A stretch of 64,000 nt of DNA from Candidatus Binatia bacterium (GCA_023150935.1 JAKLJW010000004.1:62001-126000); one strand, 5' to 3'; counted from the stretch's first letter, positions 9,691 through 19,298 are shown. Notes: a model not told the origin generated them from the letters alone. Program-made: numbers and translations.

Positions 9691-12417
9691 ATGAAGGCCT
9701 CGTCCCCAACCGCGACAAACGTTCCCAGGGGTGCCGAACAACAGCGTCTCGATGAAACCGCGCAACGTACGCGCCACTGGAACCGCTGGGGGCCGTTCCT
9801 CAGCGAACGGCAGTGGGGCACGGTACGAGAGGACTACAGCGCCGGCGGCGACGCATGGAACTATTTCACCCACGATCAGGCGCGCTCTCGCGCCTATCGC
9901 TGGGGCGAGGACGGCATTGCCGGCATCTGCGACCGCCACGCCCTGATTTGCTTCGCCCTCGCGCTGTGGAACGGGCACGATGCGATCCTGAAAGAGCGCC
10001 TGTTCGGGCTGGCCGGACCCGAAGGCAATCACGGGGAAGACGTCAAGGAATACTACTTCTATCTCGACTCGACGCCGACTCACTCGTACATGCGGTACCT
10101 CTACAAGTACCCGCAGGCGGCGTTTCCGTATGCCCGCCTCGTCGACGAAAACCGCCGCCGCAACCGCGATGAGCCGGAGTTCGAGCTGATCGATACCGGC
10201 GTATTCGACGGCGATCGTTACTTCGATGTCGAGATCGAATACGCCAAGGCAGCGCCGGAAGATATCCTCGTTCGCATACACGTCGCCAACCGCGGGCCCG
10301 AGACGGCGGAAATCCACGTCCTGCCGACGCTATGGTTCCGCAATACCTGGTCGTGGGGCGTCGGCGAGCGCCGCCCTCACGCGACTCGCGACGATCCCGT
10401 AGCCGGTGCCGCTACCATCGCGGTGCAGCACGGGTACTACGGCTCACGCTGGCTCTATGCCGCCGGTGCGCCGCCGCTCCTCTTCACCAACAACGAAACC
10501 AATACGCGCCGCCTGTTCGGCGCCACGGACGGTCCGACCTACGCCAGGGACGGTATAGACGACTTCGTGGTCAACGGCGTGGCCGCCGCCGTCAACCCTC
10601 GGCAAACCGGCACCAGGGCCGCCGCGCACTATCGACTGGCGATCGCCGCCGGACAAACGGTTACGCTGCGGCTTCGTCTGACCGACACGGCGATCGCGCC
10701 CGGCGGCGACCCCTTCGCTTCCGCCTTCGACGCCACGGTGGCGCAGCGCCGGCAGGAAGCCGACGAGTTCTATGCCGGCGTTATCCCCGCGGACCTCGAC
10801 GCCGCCGGTCGTGCGGTCATGCGTCAGGCGTTAGCGGGATTGTTGTGGAGCAAGCAGTTCTACCACTACGACGTGAAGCGGTGGCTGCGGGGCGATGTGG
10901 GTATGCCGGAGCCACCGGCACCGCGCCTCCGCGGCCGTAATTGCGAGTGGGAACACCTCTTCAACGGCGACGTCATCTCCATGCCCGACAAGTGGGAGTA
11001 CCCGTGGTACGCGGCGTGGGACCTCGCCTTCCACTGCGTGGCTCTGGCGCTCGTCGATCCCGCCTTCGCCAAGCAACAGCTCATTCTCATGCTGCGCGAG
11101 TGGTTCATGCACCCGAACGGGCAGATTCCAGCGTACGAGTGGGCGTTCGGCGACGTCAACCCGCCCGTGCACGCGTGGGCGGCGTGGCGCGTTTACAAGA
11201 TCGAGGGCCGGCGGCGAGGCCGCTGCGACCGGAACTTCCTGGAACGTGTGTTCCACAAGCTCCTGCTCAACTTCACGTGGTGGGTGAACCGCAAGGACGC
11301 CTCCGGACGCAACATCTTCGACGGCGGGTTTCTCGGGCTCGACAATATCGGCGTGTTCGACCGCCGCTCCGACCACCTTCCCAGCGGTGCGCGGCTCGCG
11401 CAGTCCGACGCCACAAGCTGGATGGGTATGTATTGCCTGAACATGATGGCCATCGCGCTCGAGTTGGCGCGCGAGGACAAAGCTTACGAGGACGTGGCCA
11501 GCAAGTTCTTCGAGCACTTCGTCTACATCTGCCGCGCCATGAACGACTTCGGGCGCGACGGCATAGATCTGTGGGACGGGCGTGACGGTTTCTACTACGA
11601 CGTGCTCTACATGCCCGGTCGCGCCGCCACGCCGATGCGGGTCCGCTCGATGGTGGGGCTGATCCCGCTGTTTGCGGTCGAGACCCTCGAACCGGGAGAT
11701 GTCGATAGTTGTCCGGGGTTCAAGCGGCGCCTGCAGTGGTTCATCGAGAACCGGCCGGAACTGGCGGACTTCATCGAGATCGTTTCGACGGAGGCCGGCC
11801 CACGCCGCTTTCTGTCGCTGGTCAATCGGGCGCGCCTGCGGCGGGTGCTGCGCTACATGCTCGATCCCAACGAGTTCCTGTCGCCGCACGGCATTCGCTC
11901 CCTGTCGCGCGTCCATCGCGACCATCCGTACGCGATCGAGATCGGCAACGAGCGGTACGAGGTCCATTACGAGCCGGCGGAATCGCGCACCAACATCTTC
12001 GGCGGCAATTCGAACTGGCGCGGACCGATCTGGTTTCCGGTCAACTTTCTGCTCATTGAGTCGCTGCAGAAGTTCGATCATTTTCTCGGCGATGAATTCC
12101 GGGTCGAGCACCCCGTAGGCTCGGGCAAGGAACTGACTCTGTGGGAGGTTGCCACTGACCTCTCGCGGCGGTTGACCCGTATCTTCCTGCCCGGAGAGGG
12201 CGGCCGGCGGCCGGTATTCGGTGGCACGGAAAGGTTCCAGACCGACCCTCACTGGCGCGATCTGATTCCGTTCTACGAGTACTTCGACGGAGATACCGGC
12301 GCGGGACTCGGTGCCAGCCATCAGACCGGCTGGACCGCGCTGGTGGCCAAGCTGTTGCAGCAAAGCGGAATGGAACGGCCGGCAGTCGCCGGCGGACATC
12401 AACGGCAACGCACATAG
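9691..12417 (+). CDS. GH63-type (alpha/alpha)6-barrel glucosidase / mannosylglycerate hydrolase-like
   Basis: 908 aa cytosolic protein (no signal peptide) of the bacterial MGH1/GH63 group, which hydrolyse alpha-glucosides or glucosyl/mannosyl-glycerate. An N-terminal beta-sandwich-like half (residues ~1-370) precedes an (alpha/alpha)6 barrel. Recognisable barrel segments are [12 protein letters not shown], whose Asp is at the expected general-acid position, [16 protein letters not shown], and [16 protein letters not shown] near the C-terminus, the usual region of the general base. ATG 9691 is the first Met with a plausible N-terminus; no clear Shine-Dalgarno is present. It starts 58 nt after trpB2. 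A role in compatible-solute or storage-sugar turnover is inferred from the family. Confidence 0.83.
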   Translation: MKASSPTATNVPRGAEQQRLDETAQRTRHWNRWGPFLSERQWGTVREDYSAGGDAWNYFTHDQARSRAYRWGEDGIAGICDRHALICFALALWNGHDAILKERLFGLAGPEGNHGEDVKEYYFYLDSTPTHSYMRYLYKYPQAAFPYARLVDENRRRNRDEPEFELIDTGVFDGDRYFDVEIEYAKAAPEDILVRIHVANRGPETAEIHVLPTLWFRNTWSWGVGERRPHATRDDPVAGAATIAVQHGYYGSRWLYAAGAPPLLFTNNETNTRRLFGATDGPTYARDGIDDFVVNGVAAAVNPRQTGTRAAAHYRLAIAAGQTVTLRLRLTDTAIAPGGDPFASAFDATVAQRRQEADEFYAGVIPADLDAAGRAVMRQALAGLLWSKQFYHYDVKRWLRGDVGMPEPPAPRLRGRNCEWEHLFNGDVISMPDKWEYPWYAAWDLAFHCVALALVDPAFAKQQLILMLREWFMHPNGQIPAYEWAFGDVNPPVHAWAAWRVYKIEGRRRGRCDRNFLERVFHKLLLNFTWWVNRKDASGRNIFDGGFLGLDNIGVFDRRSDHLPSGARLAQSDATSWMGMYCLNMMAIALELAREDKAYEDVASKFFEHFVYICRAMNDFGRDGIDLWDGRDGFYYDVLYMPGRAATPMRVRSMVGLIPLFAVETLEPGDVDSCPGFKRRLQWFIENRPELADFIEIVSTEAGPRRFLSLVNRARLRRVLRYMLDPNEFLSPHGIRSLSRVHRDHPYAIEIGNERYEVHYEPAESRTNIFGGNSNWRGPIWFPVNFLLIESLQKFDHFLGDEFRVEHPVGSGKELTLWEVATDLSRRLTRIFLPGEGGRRPVFGGTERFQTDPHWRDLIPFYEYFDGDTGAGLGASHQTGWTALVAKLLQQSGMERPAVAGGHQRQRT

Positions 12418-12420
12418 CCC

Positions 12421-12496
12421 GGGAACGCGGGCGTCCAGCCCGCTCGCCGGTGAATTCAAGCGCCTGGCAAGGAGCGGGCGGGACGCCCGCGTTCCC
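12421..12496. repeat. REP-like inverted repeat
   Basis: Two 25-nt arms (12421-12445 and 12472-12496) are complementary at 24 of 25 positions with a 26-nt loop; the core is GGGAACGCGGGCG / CGCCCGCGTTCCC. It lies 3 nt after the GH63 stop codon. Its shape, GC content and intergenic position fit a REP-type palindrome; it could also act as a 3' mRNA-stabilising hairpin. No T-run follows, so an intrinsic terminator is unlikely. Confidence 0.7.
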
Positions 12497-12603
12497 AGGA
12501 AGGCGTATCACGGCTCCGCTGGCGACTTCGGCCCTGGTCGTGTCCCTCTTCACACCGCTCGCGATTTCGATCATGGTGGACGCCGCCAATACAGGAGCTG
12601 ACG

Positions 12604-13350
12604 ATGCAGGGTCTGGACGGGAAGATCGCGTTCGTCACCGGTGCCGCTCGCGGCATCGGGCGGGCGATCGCTAACCGGCTCGCCGCCGAAGGGGCGACGG
12701 TGGTCGCGGCCGACATCGATGCCTCCGGTGCGCAGAAGACCGCCGCCGAGATCGGCGGCGCCGCGTTGGGACTGACTCTCGACGTCACCGACTCGGGGTC
12801 GATTCGTAGCGCCGTGGCGAACGCCGAGCAGCGGCTGCAACGTATCGATGTCCTTGTGAACAACGCCGGCTGGGACAAGGTCGAGCCTTTCGTGCAGTCG
12901 ACGGAAGACACCTGGGACCGGGTGCTTGCCATCAACCTGCGGGGCCCGATCGCGTGTACCCGCGCCGTGCTCGACGGTATGATTGCGCGCCGGGCCGGCC
13001 GCATCGTTAGCATAAGCTCGGACGCCGCCCGCGTCGGCTCCACCGGAGAGGCCGTGTACGCTGCCGCCAAGGCCGGCATCATAGGCTTCTCGAAAACGCT
13101 GGCGCGCGAGCTGGCGCGCTACGGCATCAACGTAAATGTCGTCTGCCCCGGTCCGACCGATACCCCACTGCTGCAGGGCATCTCGGCCGAGAATCCGAAG
13201 ATCGCCGAGGCCCTCAAGCGCGCCATCCCCTTCGGCCGCCTCGCCGACCCCGCCGAAATCGCCGCCGCGGTGGCCTTCTTCGCGTCCGACGACGCGGCGT
13301 TCGTCACCGGTCAGACACTGTCGGTCAGTGGGGGGTTGACGATGGTTTGA
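12604..13350 (+). CDS. SDR-family oxidoreductase (FabG/BadH-like)
   Basis: 248 aa NAD(P)-dependent short-chain dehydrogenase. It has the Rossmann motif TGAARGIG (residues ~14-21), acidic ADID after beta-2 favouring NAD(H), NNAGWD, catalytic Ser in SISSDAARVG, YAAAK (Tyr/Lys pair) and the C-terminal SVSGGL. NNAGWD with this length resembles 2-hydroxycyclohexanecarboxyl-CoA dehydrogenase (BadH) and 3-hydroxyacyl-CoA dehydrogenases, so a hydroxyacyl-CoA substrate is likely. AGGAG precedes ATG by ~6 nt. The neighbouring alpha/beta hydrolase is probably co-transcribed. Confidence 0.85.
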   Translation: MQGLDGKIAFVTGAARGIGRAIANRLAAEGATVVAADIDASGAQKTAAEIGGAALGLTLDVTDSGSIRSAVANAEQRLQRIDVLVNNAGWDKVEPFVQSTEDTWDRVLAINLRGPIACTRAVLDGMIARRAGRIVSISSDAARVGSTGEAVYAAAKAGIIGFSKTLARELARYGINVNVVCPGPTDTPLLQGISAENPKIAEALKRAIPFGRLADPAEIAAAVAFFASDDAAFVTGQTLSVSGGLTMV

Positions 13351-13358
13351 GAGATCGA

Positions 13359-13395
13359 GGGCGTGAGGACGCGGGGGCTTGGGGGCGTGAGGGGG
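13359..13395 (+). repeat. G-rich tract in the hydrolase leader
   Basis: Three GGGGG runs and one GGG separated by short spacers on the plus strand, 20 nt upstream of the hydrolase start codon. It shares the GGGCTTGGGGGCGTG core with 7371-7417 (opposite orientation). On the mRNA it could form a G-quadruplex near the ribosome binding site. Confidence 0.45.
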
Positions 13396-13415
13396 TTATT
13401 GAATGGAGGAAGGCG

Positions 13416-14369
13416 ATGACGTTCGATCCGGCAGCGTTTCTTTCGGAGGCGGTCGATCCGGAGACGGCCGCGTTCAATGACACCGTCGAGCAATTGATTG
13501 CGACGCAGCCGCCGATCACGGAGTTCGCGCCGCAGGCGATTCGCGACGCGCGCGAGTCGGGGGCGTCGCTGTACGGTCCCGTGGTGCGTGTGGACTCGGC
13601 GACCGAGCGCCGGATTCCCGGTCCGGCCGGTCCGATAACGCTTCGCCAGTTCATCCCCGACACCGTAAAGGGCGTCTGCCTGCACATTCACGGTGGCGGG
13701 TTCATGCTCGGCGCCGCGCATCATCACGACGTGCCGCTGTCGGGGTTGGCCGCGCACGCCGAGGTGGCCGTTGTAAGTGTCGAGTACCGGCTCGCTCCCG
13801 AGAACCCGTATCCTGCCGGCACCGACGATTGCGAGGCGGCGGCGGTATGGCTGGCGGCGCACGCGCGGCGCGAATTCGGCACCGACCGCCTCCTCATCGG
13901 CGGCGAATCCGCCGGCGCCAATCTGGCCGCCGCAACCCTCCTGCGAATGCGCGACCGCCACCGGTTCACCGGCTTCGCCGGCGCCATGCTCACGTTCGGC
14001 GTGTTCGATCTCGCCATGACGCCGAGCGCGCGCCGCTGGGGCACGCGCAACCTGGTCATCAACACCCCGATCATGCAGTGGTTCTCCGACCACTACGTTC
14101 CGGCCGCCCGCCGCCGGGATCCGGACGTATCGCCGCTGTACGCCGATCTCGCCAACCTGCCGCCCGCGATCTTTACGATCGGAACGCTCGACCCGTTGCT
14201 TGACGACAGCCTGTTCATGCACGCCCGCTGGCTCGCCGCGGGCAACCGCGCCGAGTTGCTGGTGTTCCCCGGCGGCATCCACGGCTTCATCGCCTTCCCG
14301 ATTGCGATTGCCCGTCAGGCGAACGAGGCGATCGTAAGGTTCCTGCGCCAGGCCCTCACCCCCCCTTGA
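13416..14369 (+). CDS. HSL-family alpha/beta hydrolase (esterase/lipase)
   Basis: 317 aa. ATG 13416 follows GGAGGAAGG; the in-frame upstream extension is discarded. It has the hormone-sensitive-lipase oxyanion motif HGGG (residues 92-95), the nucleophile elbow GGESAGAN (Ser165), an acid in GTLDPLLDD and the catalytic His in GGIHGF. These enzymes cleave short- to medium-chain esters in the cytosol. It probably shares an operon with the SDR 65 nt upstream and converges on the RACo-like gene, with a 14-nt 3' overlap. Confidence 0.87.
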   Translation: MTFDPAAFLSEAVDPETAAFNDTVEQLIATQPPITEFAPQAIRDARESGASLYGPVVRVDSATERRIPGPAGPITLRQFIPDTVKGVCLHIHGGGFMLGAAHHHDVPLSGLAAHAEVAVVSVEYRLAPENPYPAGTDDCEAAAVWLAAHARREFGTDRLLIGGESAGANLAAATLLRMRDRHRFTGFAGAMLTFGVFDLAMTPSARRWGTRNLVINTPIMQWFSDHYVPAARRRDPDVSPLYADLANLPPAIFTIGTLDPLLDDSLFMHARWLAAGNRAELLVFPGGIHGFIAFPIAIARQANEAIVRFLRQALTPP

Positions 14370-15792
14370 GGCGCATCGCTTCCACGAACGCGTCTTCGAA
14401 GCGGGGATCGGCGGCGAGTTCGAGGTGGCGGACATCGGCGGCGATGCGGTCGAGTAGCTGCTGCCGCCGTGACGGCGCCAGCAGCAGCATGCGGGCGCCG
14501 CGCAGGGCGGCGTTGCCGGCGGCGACCGGTGCGGTCGCCCACGCGGGAAGCAGACCGATGCGGCGCGCACTTTCGGCGCGAACGTAGTTGCCGAAGGCCC
14601 CTGCGAGAAACACCCTGTCGGTGCGTAACACCCGATCGCCCAACAGCAGTTGCAATCCCGCAGCCACGGCGCCCTTGGCGAGTTGCAGCTCCCGGACATC
14701 GGTCTGCGAAAGCGCCACGTCCGAGGCCAGCGGGATGGACCCACGGCCGCCGGCGAGACGGCCACTACCGTCGATCCATCCGAGCGCAAGCGCGCCAGTG
14801 ACGGCATCGACGACGCCGCTGCCGCACAGGCCGCGCGCCTGCTCGCCGCCGATGACGTGACACACGAGGCGGCCGTCGTGAACGTCGACCCGATCGATTG
14901 CGCCGTGCCCCGCCCGCATGCCCCGGCCGATGCGCCCGCCCTCGAAAGCCGGACCCGCCGCGGTCGAGACGCAGACGATACCGTGTCGGTCGCCGACGGC
15001 GATTTCGCCGTTGGTTCCAAGATCGAGCAGGGCGGTCGGTTCGCTTGCGTCGAGCATTCCGGTGGCCACGATTCCGGCCAGCAGGTCGCTGCCGACGAAG
15101 CCGCCGATACACGGCAAGAACGCTGCCGGCGCGCCCAGCACGGCCGGCGGCAGTGCGCGGAGGCCCAGCGTCGGGGAACGAAACGGCACGAACGACAGCG
15201 GCGTCACGTCCAGATCGCAGCACAGGTGATGCATGGCAGTGTTGCCGACCAGCACGATCTCCTCCAGCGGCCCCATGCCGCTCAGCATGGCGCGCAGCTG
15301 CGAGCGGATGATCTCTCCGAGGCGTCCGGGCTCGCGCCGGGCGTGCTCGATTCGGCTCATGAGATCGGCCCCGTAGCGTGCCTGCTCGTTGAGCGCCGTT
15401 TCCACGGCGGTAACTTCGCCCGAGGCAAGATCGACGCGTTGTGCCACCAGCGTCGTGGTGCCGACGTCAATTGCCGCGCCGGCGCCCGGTCGCGGCTCGA
15501 ACGGCACGGCGGTCTCGTCGGTCAGGATCTCGCGCGACCATTGCGCGACCTCCAGTTCGATCGGACCACCGGCGACTCCACGGCAGGCCAGTCGCCAGCC
15601 ATCGGCGATTTCCTGCTCGGTGAGCGCTTCGCTCATCCCGGGCGTGACCGGCACCTCCCCGGCCACCACTCGGATGGCGCAACCGCCGCAGAGCGAGGTG
15701 CCACCGCACGGGAACTCGACCCCCGCATCGAACAGGAAATCCTCGATCGCGCCGTCCCGCGCCGGATCGTAGCGCAAGCGCCGGTGGGTCAT
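14356..15792 (-). CDS. RACo-like ASKHA ATPase with N-terminal 2Fe-2S domain (DUF4445)
   Basis: 478 aa. ATG 15792 has GGAGGGG upstream. The N-terminal ferredoxin-like domain holds C-x5-C-x2-C...C (Cys29, Cys35, Cys38, Cys70), a 2Fe-2S cluster site. The rest is the ASKHA actin-like ATPase fold of DUF4445, with AIDVGTTTLVAQ, LVGNTAMHH, DLGTNGEIAVG and CGSGVVDAVTG motifs. Family members reductively reactivate inactive Co(II) corrinoid proteins of methyltransferase systems at the cost of ATP. The DUF1638 gene directly upstream is the usual companion. No corrinoid protein or MttB/MtbA methyltransferase is in the window, so the client must lie elsewhere. Confidence 0.87.
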   Translation of the reverse strand: MTHRRLRYDPARDGAIEDFLFDAGVEFPCGGTSLCGGCAIRVVAGEVPVTPGMSEALTEQEIADGWRLACRGVAGGPIELEVAQWSREILTDETAVPFEPRPGAGAAIDVGTTTLVAQRVDLASGEVTAVETALNEQARYGADLMSRIEHARREPGRLGEIIRSQLRAMLSGMGPLEEIVLVGNTAMHHLCCDLDVTPLSFVPFRSPTLGLRALPPAVLGAPAAFLPCIGGFVGSDLLAGIVATGMLDASEPTALLDLGTNGEIAVGDRHGIVCVSTAAGPAFEGGRIGRGMRAGHGAIDRVDVHDGRLVCHVIGGEQARGLCGSGVVDAVTGALALGWIDGSGRLAGGRGSIPLASDVALSQTDVRELQLAKGAVAAGLQLLLGDRVLRTDRVFLAGAFGNYVRAESARRIGLLPAWATAPVAAGNAALRGARMLLLAPSRRQQLLDRIAADVRHLELAADPRFEDAFVEAMRLKGG

Positions 15793-15814
15793 GAGTCGGG
15801 AATCCCCTCCGGTA

Positions 15815-15864
15815 GGGGCAGGCCTCGTGCCTGCCCGGGGACGCGCAGGCCCTGTGCCTGCCCC
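15815..15864. repeat. Two adjacent REP-like hairpins
   Basis: Two short palindromes side by side: GGGCAGGC/GCCTGCCC (arms at ~15816-15823 and 15829-15836) and GCAGGC/GCCTGC (15845-15850 and 15856-15861), both around a GCAGGC core. They lie between the DUF1638 stop and the RACo start. They may be REP units or stabilise the processed operon mRNA. Confidence 0.55.
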
Positions 15865-15943
15865 CCGCACCGGCGGAACGTAGCAACCGTGACGCTTGCC
15901 CGAACCGCGTCCGCCGGCAGAGGGGCACTGGTCGACCGGGTCT

Positions 15944-16678
15944 TCACGACGGAATCCGTTCCGCGCGGATCACGCCGTCGTCGTAGCTGGCCACGATCCG
16001 ATAGCCCGGCTCGACGACGAGGAAATCCGCGGGGTCCCAGTCGCCGGCGACCAGGGCGCGAAACAGGCGCAGGTCGCCGGGGATCTTCGCGAATGCCCAC
16101 CCGCTTTCGGCCGCCTCCGCACGCGCCGACTGCGCGCAGGTTTCATCCGGTTCGAGTCCGGTCTCGATGAACGTCAACTGCCGGTAGACCCGGCGGACGC
16201 GGGCGATCTCGTCGTAGAGGTAGCGGCCGTTGTCTTCGCCGTAGCGCGCGATCAGGTCGTCGAGGGTGATGCCGGCTTCGCCGTCGACGCCGAGTTGTTC
16301 CATGCCGCGGCCGCGTTCCACCCAGCCCGTCGAGCGGTAGAAGACGCCGGAATTCTCGGCGAAGTGACGCGCATAGCGCTGGCGACTGCCCATGAGCAGG
16401 GCGATGCAGTCGTGAGCCCGCGGTGCCACCAGCGGCACGCCGCGCGCTTTTAGGCCGTGCAGGCCGTTGCCACAGAGGGCGTAACCGAGCAGCACCGCGT
16501 CGTGGCGCGACGGCTCGGCGCGGTCGACGGCGGCTTGCAGAGTTTGCAGCATGCGCACGCAGCCGGAGTCGTGCAGCCCCTTCGGCTGAAAGTCGACGTC
16601 GACGATATGCGGCGAGTGCGCCACGGCGTCGGCGAGTTCGCGCAGCAGGACCTCACAGGCGACCAACAGGTAGCGCAT
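15944..16678 (-). CDS. DUF1638 domain protein
   Basis: 244 aa with the DUF1638 pattern: an N-terminal CEVL segment, LLGYALCGNGLHGL, a PRAHDCIALLMGSRQRYARHF segment (conserved Cys/His), and a C-terminal WDPADFLVVEPGYRI. Family members occur almost always with corrinoid-dependent methyltransferase or RACo-type genes, and the downstream RACo-like gene fits. The conserved Cys and His could bind a metal or corrinoid; biochemical function is not established. It starts 3 nt after the GT39 stop, so the three minus-strand genes form an operon. Confidence 0.82.
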   Translation of the reverse strand: MRYLLVACEVLLRELADAVAHSPHIVDVDFQPKGLHDSGCVRMLQTLQAAVDRAEPSRHDAVLLGYALCGNGLHGLKARGVPLVAPRAHDCIALLMGSRQRYARHFAENSGVFYRSTGWVERGRGMEQLGVDGEAGITLDDLIARYGEDNGRYLYDEIARVRRVYRQLTFIETGLEPDETCAQSARAEAAESGWAFAKIPGDLRLFRALVAGDWDPADFLVVEPGYRIVASYDDGVIRAERIPS

Positions 16679-16681
16679 CGG

Positions 16682-18442
16682 TCATCCCGTATAGCTTGCC
16701 AGCACCAGCCGCCGAAACCGCTGCCGTTCCTTTTCCGGGCCGCCCCGGAGGAGTTCGCGCCAGCGCGGGTCGGCCGCACACTGGGCTGCATCCCAGCGCT
16801 TTTCGCTCAGCAGATAGTATCCCGGCGCCGGCGCGATGCAGGGAGCCGAAGGGTCCGGCGCCTGCCGCACGGCGACCGAGCGTCGGACGTGAAACAGGAA
16901 CGAGTTGGTGAACTGCTGGTTGACGTCGAGGAAGGACAGCGTGGTGCCGGCCGGCACCACGCTGTTAACCTGGGCGGCGAACGGCCGGAAAGACACGGCC
17001 TCGCCGCGCATGATTTGGTCGGCCGAAACGCCGATGCCTAGCACGAGGGTGGCGAGTCCGACGAGGGCGCACGCGGCCAGTTCGCGGCGGCCTGCCAGCC
17101 ACCAGCGGATCGTGAGGTCGATGGCGATGCCGCTGCCGACAACGAGCGCCATGACCGGCAACAGGTGATCCCGCAGGTGCACGCGCCACCAGTACAGGTA
17201 GCTGCCCTGGTGATGCATGCCCCAGCCGCCGGCACCCAACCACAGCGCGAGAACGCCGGCGAGGGCGACCGCCGTCAGTCCGCCGATTACCGCGTCGGCA
17301 GCGGCGGGCATCGCCCGCGCGAGGACCGACCCGCGGCCCCGCGCAAAGGCCGGCACCAGCCACGCCGCCACGAGGATGGCGAGCGCCGGCCGCAGCGGCA
17401 GCAGGTACGCCCGGCGCTTGCCGACGGACAGCGTGAACAGTGCGAGCATCCCGAGGAACCAGAGCCCGACGAAGCGCAGGTCGGCAGACGGGCTGGTACA
17501 CTGTTGGACAGTCGGGTCGTTCGCTCGGCGGTCGGGTCGCCAGCCGCCGGCCACCACCCACGGCAGCAGCAGCGTCCATGGCAGTCCGAGCGTGACGAGC
17601 GGTTCGACGTAATACCAGGGCGGTGAGCGGTCGAGGCCCCCGGTGAGGCGGCGGACATTCTCTTCGAGGAGATGGAGAGCGAGGAACTCGCGTCCGCCGA
17701 CCACGGTGGCGGCGGCGTACCACACTGCGGGAAGCCCGGCGGCCAGTGCCGGAACGGCGGGTGTGAGGAAGGTTCTCCAGCCGCGACCGGGACGGAGGAC
17801 GATCACCCCGAGGCTCAGGACGAGGGCGACGAGTGCGAGGCCGAGGGGTCCCTTGGCGAGCACGGCCAGGCCGGTGCACAGGGCGGCGACGAGAGCGGAG
17901 CGGTGGCCGGCGTTGCCGGCACAGACGAGCCAGCCGAGCATGATGGCGACGACGGCGCAGGCGGCGAACACCATGTCGACCCGCGGGTCGCGAGCGCCGA
18001 TGGCGAACTGGGGTGTGGTGACGAGGACGAGGCCGGCCCAGAGGGCGACCTGTGGGCCCGCGATGCTGCTTGCGAAGAGATAGGTCGCGACGACGGTGGC
18101 AACGGCGGCGAGCAGCGCCGGGAGGCGGACGTCGAGCAGGTCGACGCCGCTTCCGCGGAGCGTGGCGGAGAGGGCCCCGAGCCACGGGTAGAGCAGAGGT
18201 TTCTCGGGGAGTTGCACACCGTTGCGGCGAGGGAGAACGAAGCCGTCGCCGTTGGCGACGTGAACGATGAGCTGCGGCTGCACGGCGTCGGCGTCGTCGC
18301 GCAGGTCAGCGGAATCCGCGCGATAGCCGAAGACGAAGAGGGCGAGGGTGGTGAGGACGAGCAGATGGAGGACGCGGCCGCAGGCCGGAGACCGGGGGCT
18401 GGGCGAAGGGAGAATTGAGGCTGGATGCCGGAGGCTGGCCAC
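16682..18442 (-). CDS. GT39 / ArnT-like membrane glycosyltransferase
   Basis: 586 aa integral membrane protein with about a dozen hydrophobic segments, from GTG 18442. It resembles the dolichyl-phosphate-mannose-mannosyltransferase/ArnT family: after TM1 an acidic luminal loop (residues ~45-55, RDDADAVQPQ) takes the place of the catalytic DE motif, followed by NGVQLPEKPLLYPWLGAL, the counterpart of the NG...KPPLYYW signature. Such enzymes transfer a sugar from a polyprenyl-phosphate carrier to lipid A, protein or polysaccharide on the periplasmic side. The acceptor cannot be predicted. First gene of the GT39-DUF1638-RACo operon. Confidence 0.8.
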   Translation of the reverse strand: MASLRHPASILPSPSPRSPACGRVLHLLVLTTLALFVFGYRADSADLRDDADAVQPQLIVHVANGDGFVLPRRNGVQLPEKPLLYPWLGALSATLRGSGVDLLDVRLPALLAAVATVVATYLFASSIAGPQVALWAGLVLVTTPQFAIGARDPRVDMVFAACAVVAIMLGWLVCAGNAGHRSALVAALCTGLAVLAKGPLGLALVALVLSLGVIVLRPGRGWRTFLTPAVPALAAGLPAVWYAAATVVGGREFLALHLLEENVRRLTGGLDRSPPWYYVEPLVTLGLPWTLLLPWVVAGGWRPDRRANDPTVQQCTSPSADLRFVGLWFLGMLALFTLSVGKRRAYLLPLRPALAILVAAWLVPAFARGRGSVLARAMPAAADAVIGGLTAVALAGVLALWLGAGGWGMHHQGSYLYWWRVHLRDHLLPVMALVVGSGIAIDLTIRWWLAGRRELAACALVGLATLVLGIGVSADQIMRGEAVSFRPFAAQVNSVVPAGTTLSFLDVNQQFTNSFLFHVRRSVAVRQAPDPSAPCIAPAPGYYLLSEKRWDAAQCAADPRWRELLRGGPEKERQRFRRLVLASYTG

Positions 18443-18497
18443 TGTCGATCCCGGGAAGGGTTAAACCCTGACGGGGCGGCACCTTACCACCTTAACA

Positions 18498-18534
18498 AGG
18501 ACGGAACCCAACCCCGGGCTACCGGTTCCGTCCT
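18498..18534. repeat. Inverted repeat, possible terminator-like hairpin
   Basis: Perfect 11-bp arms AGGACGGAACC (18498-18508) and GGTTCCGTCCT (18524-18534) with a 15-nt loop, between the GT39 start and tRNA-Val. No T-run on either side, so it is not a convincing intrinsic terminator; it could be a REP unit or a protein-binding palindrome. Confidence 0.55.
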
Positions 18535-18590
18535 CACTTGAACCCCCAATTCGGCTGTGTTAGCCCCAACGCCTGCACGACGCTGCGGTC

Positions 18591-18664
18591 GGTCGCATAG
18601 CTCAGCTGGTTAGAGCGCCTGCCTCACATGCAGGAGGTCCGTGGTTCGAGTCCACGTGCGACCA
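18591..18664 (+). tRNA. tRNA-Val (anticodon CAC)
   Basis: 74-nt cloverleaf. The acceptor stem GGTCGCA/TGCGACC is perfect, the D-arm reads GCTCAGCTGGTTAGAGC, the anticodon stem CCTGC/GCAGG encloses loop CTCACAT with anticodon CAC, and the T-arm is CGTGG-TTCGAGT-CCACG. The discriminator base is A and no CCA is encoded. It reads GTG codons. A gene-poor repeat region follows directly, as is common at tRNA integration sites. Confidence 0.97.
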
Positions 18665-19298
18665 CTTCCATCCTTGACCTACTGTTTCGCGACGTTGGCG
18701 GCGTGGCGAGCTCGGGAACCTCAGCTGCGGCGGTACCGACCGAGGCATCCATGATTCTCGTGCGACGGGTGCAAACCCGCCTGTCCGGGGGGCAATATCT
18801 GTTTCCCAGTTCACGGCCGTCACCTTTGGCGGGCCGACCACGACGAGGTATTCTCGGCCTGCCGATGGAAGCTGACACGCCCCCTTTGGCCGCCGGCGGG
18901 CCGGAAAGGCCAAAGCTGGGTGATCGGCTGCGCTGCGACTCCGCTCGGCTCGCCGGTGGTGCGGGCGGCAGCAATTCGTACCACCCGCGGGTTCGATCGT
19001 CGTCGGGGAGATCCCGCACCGCAACCCGCATATCCATGCCGGTCACGAGCGTACGCCCGTAGCGCCGTCGAGGGCAATCGCTGCATTCGCTCCGCGCCAA
19101 GGCCTGTGGGGGCGCTGCGCTACTACTTCCGAGAATCCTCGCGGCGCGCAGAGATTTCGCAGGCGGTGGAACGCGACCTCCGGGCGCGTTCGGCGGGGCG
19201 GCGGAGTGGTGTCCGCCATGCCCCACACCGCCCCGAGCGCGCCCGGAGGTCGCGCTCCACCACGCTCCGGTTGGGTTGCGCTCCTCACCGATCTCTTG
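18665..19298. other. Gene-poor region downstream of tRNA-Val
   Basis: No open frame here looks like a real protein: candidates on both strands overlap, are Arg/Pro-rich and match no family I know. Apart from the palindrome at 19165-19261 I see no ordered element. I find no second copy of the tRNA 3' end that would mark an attachment site. It may be the scar of old insertions. Confidence 0.5.
19165..19261. repeat. Large REP/MITE-like inverted repeat
   Basis: Two 29-nt arms (19165-19193 and 19233-19261) are complementary at 27 of 29 positions around a 39-nt loop; the core is GCGACCTCCGGGCGCG. Arm length and an internal loop fit a REP doublet (BIME) or a small MITE. Confidence 0.65.

Noticed and set aside
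8103-9821. 572-codon minus-strand frame antisense to trpB2
   Set aside because: No motif; trpB2 on plus is unambiguous.
10831-12459. 542-codon minus-strand frame antisense to the GH63-type gene
   Set aside because: His/Arg/Pro-rich shadow without family similarity.
14650-16170. 506-codon plus-strand frame antisense to the RACo-like gene
   Set aside because: Composition is typical of an antisense shadow; the minus strand encodes recognisable 2Fe-2S and ASKHA motifs.
18624-19226. 200-codon minus-strand frame across tRNA-Val and beyond
   Set aside because: Its N-terminal part translates the gene-poor stretch and its C-terminal part the tRNA gene complement; no homology visible.
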